From NCBI RefSeq assembly GCF_042680565.1, contig NZ_JBHUEJ010000003.1, forward strand, positions 1-64,000: a stretch of DNA of 64,000 nt, in the 5' to 3' direction. A program made the position numbers and the translations under genes. The notes below the pieces were generated by a model. It worked only from the letters and a program-made list of their open reading frames with translations, was not told where the DNA came from and did not search any database. Shown here one piece after another: positions 61,315 through 64,000 of this stretch; within the stretch, counting starts at the first letter, position 1; each line of letters starts with the position of its first letter. The stretch is from Ottowia flava (GTDB lineage: Bacteria > Pseudomonadota > Gammaproteobacteria > Burkholderiales > Burkholderiaceae_C).

Positions 61315-62490
61315 TCAGAGCACTTCGAAGATGCCGGCCGCGCCCATGCCGCCGCCGATGCACATGGTCACCGCCACGCGCTTGGCGCCGCGACGCTTGC
61401 CCTCGATCAGTGCGTGACCCGTCAGGCGCTGGCCAGACACGCCATACGGGTGGCCCACGGCGATGGCGCCGCCGTTGACGTTCAGGCGGTCGGCCGGGAT
61501 GCCCAGCTTGTCGCGGCAGTACAGCACCTGCACGGCGAAGGCTTCGTTCAACTCCCACAGGTCGATGTCGCTGACCTTCAGGCCCAGGCGGCTGAGCACC
61601 TTGGGCACGGCGAAGACCGGGCCGATGCCCATTTCGTCGGGCTCGCAGCCGGCCACGGCAAAGCCGAGGAAACGACCCAGGGGCTTCAGACCCTTGCGCG
61701 ACGCCTCTGCCTCGTCCATCACCACACAGGCGCCAGCGCCGTCCGAGAACTGGCTGGCGTTGCCGGCGGTGATTACGCCGCCGGGCAGTGCCGGGCGGAT
61801 GCCGCTGATGCCTTCCTTGGTCGTGCCTTCGCGGATGCCTTCGTCCTGCGACACCGTCACTTCCTTGGTGCGCAGGCCCATGACCGGGTCGGCCACGCCG
61901 GCCAGCACGGTGATGGGGGCGATCTCGTCGTCGAACTTGCCCGCGGCGCGCGCGGCGGCGGCCCTCTGCTGGCTGGCGGCGCCGTACTCGTCCATGGCGT
62001 CGCGGCCGATGTTGTAGCGCTTGGCGACCTGCTCGGCGGTCTGCAGCATGCTCCAGTAGATGGCGGGCACCTTGGCTTCAAGGGCCGGGTCTTTCATCAT
62101 GTGCAGGTTCATTTCCTGCTGCACGCAGGAGATGCTTTCGACGCCGCCGGCGACGTAGGTCGTGCCCTCGCCCGCGATGATGCGTTGCGCGGCCAGCGCG
62201 ATAGTCTGCAGGCCGGACGAGCAGAAGCGGTTGACGGTCATGCCCGAGACCGTGACCGGGCAGCCGGCCATCAGCGCGATCTGGCGGCCGATGTTGGCGC
62301 CGGTCGCGCCTTCGGGGTTGGCGCAGCCCATGATCACGTCTTCGACTTCACCCGCGTCGATGCCGGCGCGCGCAATCGCGTGCTGCACAGCGTGGCCGCC
62401 CAGGGTGGCGCCGTGGGTCATGTTGAAAGCACCCTTCCAGCTCTTGGTCAGCGGGGTGCGGGCGGTGGAAACGATAACGGCCGATGTCAT
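61315..62490 (-). CDS. fadA: Acetyl-CoA C-acyltransferase (thiolase)
   Basis: This 391-residue thiolase cleaves 3-ketoacyl-CoA. The catalytic Cys is in VNRFCSSGLQTIALA (about residue 90), NEAFAVQVLY follows, the general-base His is in GGAIAVGHPYGVSGQR, and the second Cys is in CIGGGMGAAGIFEVL. AGGAG precedes the ATG. It follows fadB with a 58-bp gap filled by a dispersed repeat and together they form the beta-oxidation multienzyme. The symbol is by context. Confidence 0.93.
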   Translation of the reverse strand: MTSAVIVSTARTPLTKSWKGAFNMTHGATLGGHAVQHAIARAGIDAGEVEDVIMGCANPEGATGANIGRQIALMAGCPVTVSGMTVNRFCSSGLQTIALAAQRIIAGEGTTYVAGGVESISCVQQEMNLHMMKDPALEAKVPAIYWSMLQTAEQVAKRYNIGRDAMDEYGAASQQRAAAARAAGKFDDEIAPITVLAGVADPVMGLRTKEVTVSQDEGIREGTTKEGISGIRPALPGGVITAGNASQFSDGAGACVVMDEAEASRKGLKPLGRFLGFAVAGCEPDEMGIGPVFAVPKVLSRLGLKVSDIDLWELNEAFAVQVLYCRDKLGIPADRLNVNGGAIAVGHPYGVSGQRLTGHALIEGKRRGAKRVAVTMCIGGGMGAAGIFEVL

Positions 62491-62504
62491 TGAATACTCC
62501 TGAA

Positions 62505-62558
62505 TTGATAGCTGGTTGCGCTTTTCTGGTAAGGGCTAGAAGCCAATTTCAGTTGAAA
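62505..62558 (-). repeat. Comamonad dispersed repeat, copy 19 (reverse)
   Basis: Carries AATTGATAGCTGGTTGCGCT, GGGCTAGAAGCCAATTTCAG and TTGAAATT. It spans the fadB-fadA gap, and its end supplies the last codons and the stop of fadB. Confidence 0.8.
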
Positions 62559-64000
62559 TTCTTGCCTTCGGCCACGAGCTTCTTGAGCAGCGGCGCTGGC
62601 TCCCAGAAGCTGGCGTCGTCGTTCGGATTGCGCGCAAAGCGCTTCATGCTCTCGGCCACGTTGAACAGGCCCACCTGGTCGGCGTAGCGCATCGGGCCGC
62701 CGCGCCAGATCGGGAAGCCGTAGCCGGTCAGGTACACCATGTCGATGTCGCTCGCCTTGCTGGCAATGCCGTCTTCGAGGATGTGTGCGGCTTCGTTGAC
62801 CAGCGAATACACCAGCCGCTCGACGATTTCCTGGTCGCTGATCTTGCGCGGCTTGATGCCCAGCGACGCGCGGTGCTCTTCGATCATCTTGTTCACCAGC
62901 TCGCTCGGGATGGCGTCGCGCTTGCCGGGCTGATAGTCGTACCAGCCGGCGCCGGTTTTCTGTCCGAAGCGGCCCAGCTCGCACAGCTTGTCGGCGGTGG
63001 CGCTGTACTTCATGTCGGCGCGCTCGACGGCGCGGCGCTTGCGGATCGCCCAGCCAATATCGTTGCCCGCCAGATCGCCCATGCGGAACGGGCCCATGGC
63101 AAAACCGAACTTCTCGATCGCCTTGTCGACCTGCTGGGGCGTGGCGCCCTCGTCCAGCATGAAGCCGGCCTGGCGGCTGTACTGCTCGATCATGCGGTTG
63201 CCGATGAAGCCGTCGCACACGCCCGACACCACGGCCGTCTTCTTGATCTTCTTGGCGATGCCCATCACCGTGGCCAGCACGTCCTTGGCCGTGGCTTGGC
63301 CGCGCACCACTTCCAGCAGCTTCATCACGTTGGCCGGGCTGAAGAAGTGCATGCCGACCACGTCCTGCGGGCGCTTCGTGAACGCGGCGATCTTGTCCAC
63401 GTCCAGCGTCGAGGTGTTGGACGCCAAGATGGCGCCGGGCTTGGCCACTTCGTCCAGCTTCTTGAAGACCTGTTCCTTCACGCCCAGCTCTTCAAACACC
63501 GCTTCGATGATGAGGTCGGCGTCTTTCAGGTCGGCGTAGTCCAGCGTGGTCTTGAGCAGGGCCATGCGCTGCTCGTACTTGTCTGCCTTCAGCTTGCCCT
63601 TCTTGACCTGGGCTTCGTAGTTCTTCTTGATCGTGGCAACGCCGCGGTCCAGCGCCTCCTGCTTGGTCTCGAGCATCGTGACGGGGATGCCAGCGTTCAG
63701 GAAGTTCATGGCGATGCCGCCACCCATGGTGCCGGCGCCGATCACGCCCACGGTCTTCACGTCGCGCGGCTTGACGTCGCTGCCCACGTCGGGAATCTTG
63801 GACGCGGCACGCTCAGCCGCGAAGATGTGGCGCAGCGCCTTGCACTCGGGCGTCTGCATCAGGTTGGTGAAGATTTCGCGTTCGCGCGCCAGGCCTTCGT
63901 CGAACTTGTACTTGGTGGCGATCTCGACCGCGTCCACGCACTTGACGGGCGCGGGGAAGTTCTTGGCCATGCCCTTGACCATGTTGCGCGCAAACTGGAA
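62549..64000 (-). CDS. fadB: FadB-type 3-hydroxyacyl-CoA dehydrogenase, N-terminus outside the window
   Basis: The visible 483 residues of the beta-oxidation alpha subunit end at TGA 62549 and run off the right edge. VGVIGAGTMGGGIAMNFLNA is the NAD loop, followed by IIEAVFEELGVKEQVF, ILASNTSTLDV, GMHFFSPANVMKLLEV and GFIGNRMIEQYSRQA. The second dehydrogenase C-terminal repeat contains YLTGYGFPIWRGGPMRYADQ. The missing N-terminal part should be the enoyl-CoA hydratase domain. The last residues come from the dispersed repeat. Confidence 0.92.
   Translation of the reverse strand, partial: FQFARNMVKGMAKNFPAPVKCVDAVEIATKYKFDEGLAREREIFTNLMQTPECKALRHIFAAERAASKIPDVGSDVKPRDVKTVGVIGAGTMGGGIAMNFLNAGIPVTMLETKQEALDRGVATIKKNYEAQVKKGKLKADKYEQRMALLKTTLDYADLKDADLIIEAVFEELGVKEQVFKKLDEVAKPGAILASNTSTLDVDKIAAFTKRPQDVVGMHFFSPANVMKLLEVVRGQATAKDVLATVMGIAKKIKKTAVVSGVCDGFIGNRMIEQYSRQAGFMLDEGATPQQVDKAIEKFGFAMGPFRMGDLAGNDIGWAIRKRRAVERADMKYSATADKLCELGRFGQKTGAGWYDYQPGKRDAIPSELVNKMIEEHRASLGIKPRKISDQEIVERLVYSLVNEAAHILEDGIASKASDIDMVYLTGYGFPIWRGGPMRYADQVGLFNVAESMKRFARNPNDDASFWEPAPLLKKLVAEGKNFN

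Overview
The window is GC-rich, densely packed bacterial chromosome. Gene content, codon use and a dispersed repeat of about 60 bp point to the Burkholderiales family Comamonadaceae (Acidovorax/Ottowia/Diaphorobacter-like). The genus cannot be fixed from the sequence alone. No rRNA, tRNA, insertion sequence, prophage or CRISPR array was seen.

Layout. 1-2.9 kb is a small defence patch: an intact AbiE-type toxin-antitoxin pair on the minus strand, divergent from a second AbiEi antitoxin whose toxin partner is reduced to a remnant. 2.9-8 kb holds housekeeping and metabolic genes (2H phosphoesterase, phosphohistidine phosphatase, PaiB-like protein, a TadA-hydrolase fusion, LD-carboxypeptidase). 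8-18 kb has a cyclase-FHA protein, an ankyrin protein, tatD, a PilZ protein, the holB-tmk-mltG cluster, ygfZ and a polar amino-acid ABC transporter. 18-26 kb has an RcnB-like protein, a YoaK-like membrane protein, a thioesterase-acetyltransferase fusion, an esterase, two DUF3011 proteins, a lipoprotein with a hydratase fold and an iron alcohol dehydrogenase. 26.4-31.5 kb is a four-gene tripartite ABC exporter operon. 31.7-37 kb has a patatin and a heavy-metal module (MerR regulator, DsbA-like protein, P-type ATPase). 37-43 kb has an enoyl-CoA hydratase with a GST, a Cys-rich copper-storage protein, a hydrolase and tex.

The most novel region is 43.0-50.1 kb. A histidine kinase and a LuxR-type regulator face an operon of four exported proteins. 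The first is built of five repeats of about 40 residues, each carrying GTSNQ and an NxAxxxQN-like element reminiscent of functional amyloids. The third is a lipoprotein whose N-terminal half resembles the curli secretion channel CsgG, followed by a peptidoglycan-binding-like segment and a DUF4384-like domain. I read this as a candidate curli-analogous surface fibre system that lacks recognisable CsgE, CsgF and CsgC.

50-64 kb returns to metabolism: a phosphoesterase with a lipid kinase, then a fatty-acid/acyl-CoA region (two acyl-CoA dehydrogenases, thioesterases, short-chain dehydrogenases, a thiolase and FadB, the last running off the right edge). This part also holds a Cys/Pro-rich leader peptide before a DMT transporter and a LexA-type box before a VOC protein.

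Throughout the window about 20 copies of one comamonad repeat occur. At least five genes (tmk, ygfZ, an alcohol dehydrogenase, a patatin and tex) carry it in frame.
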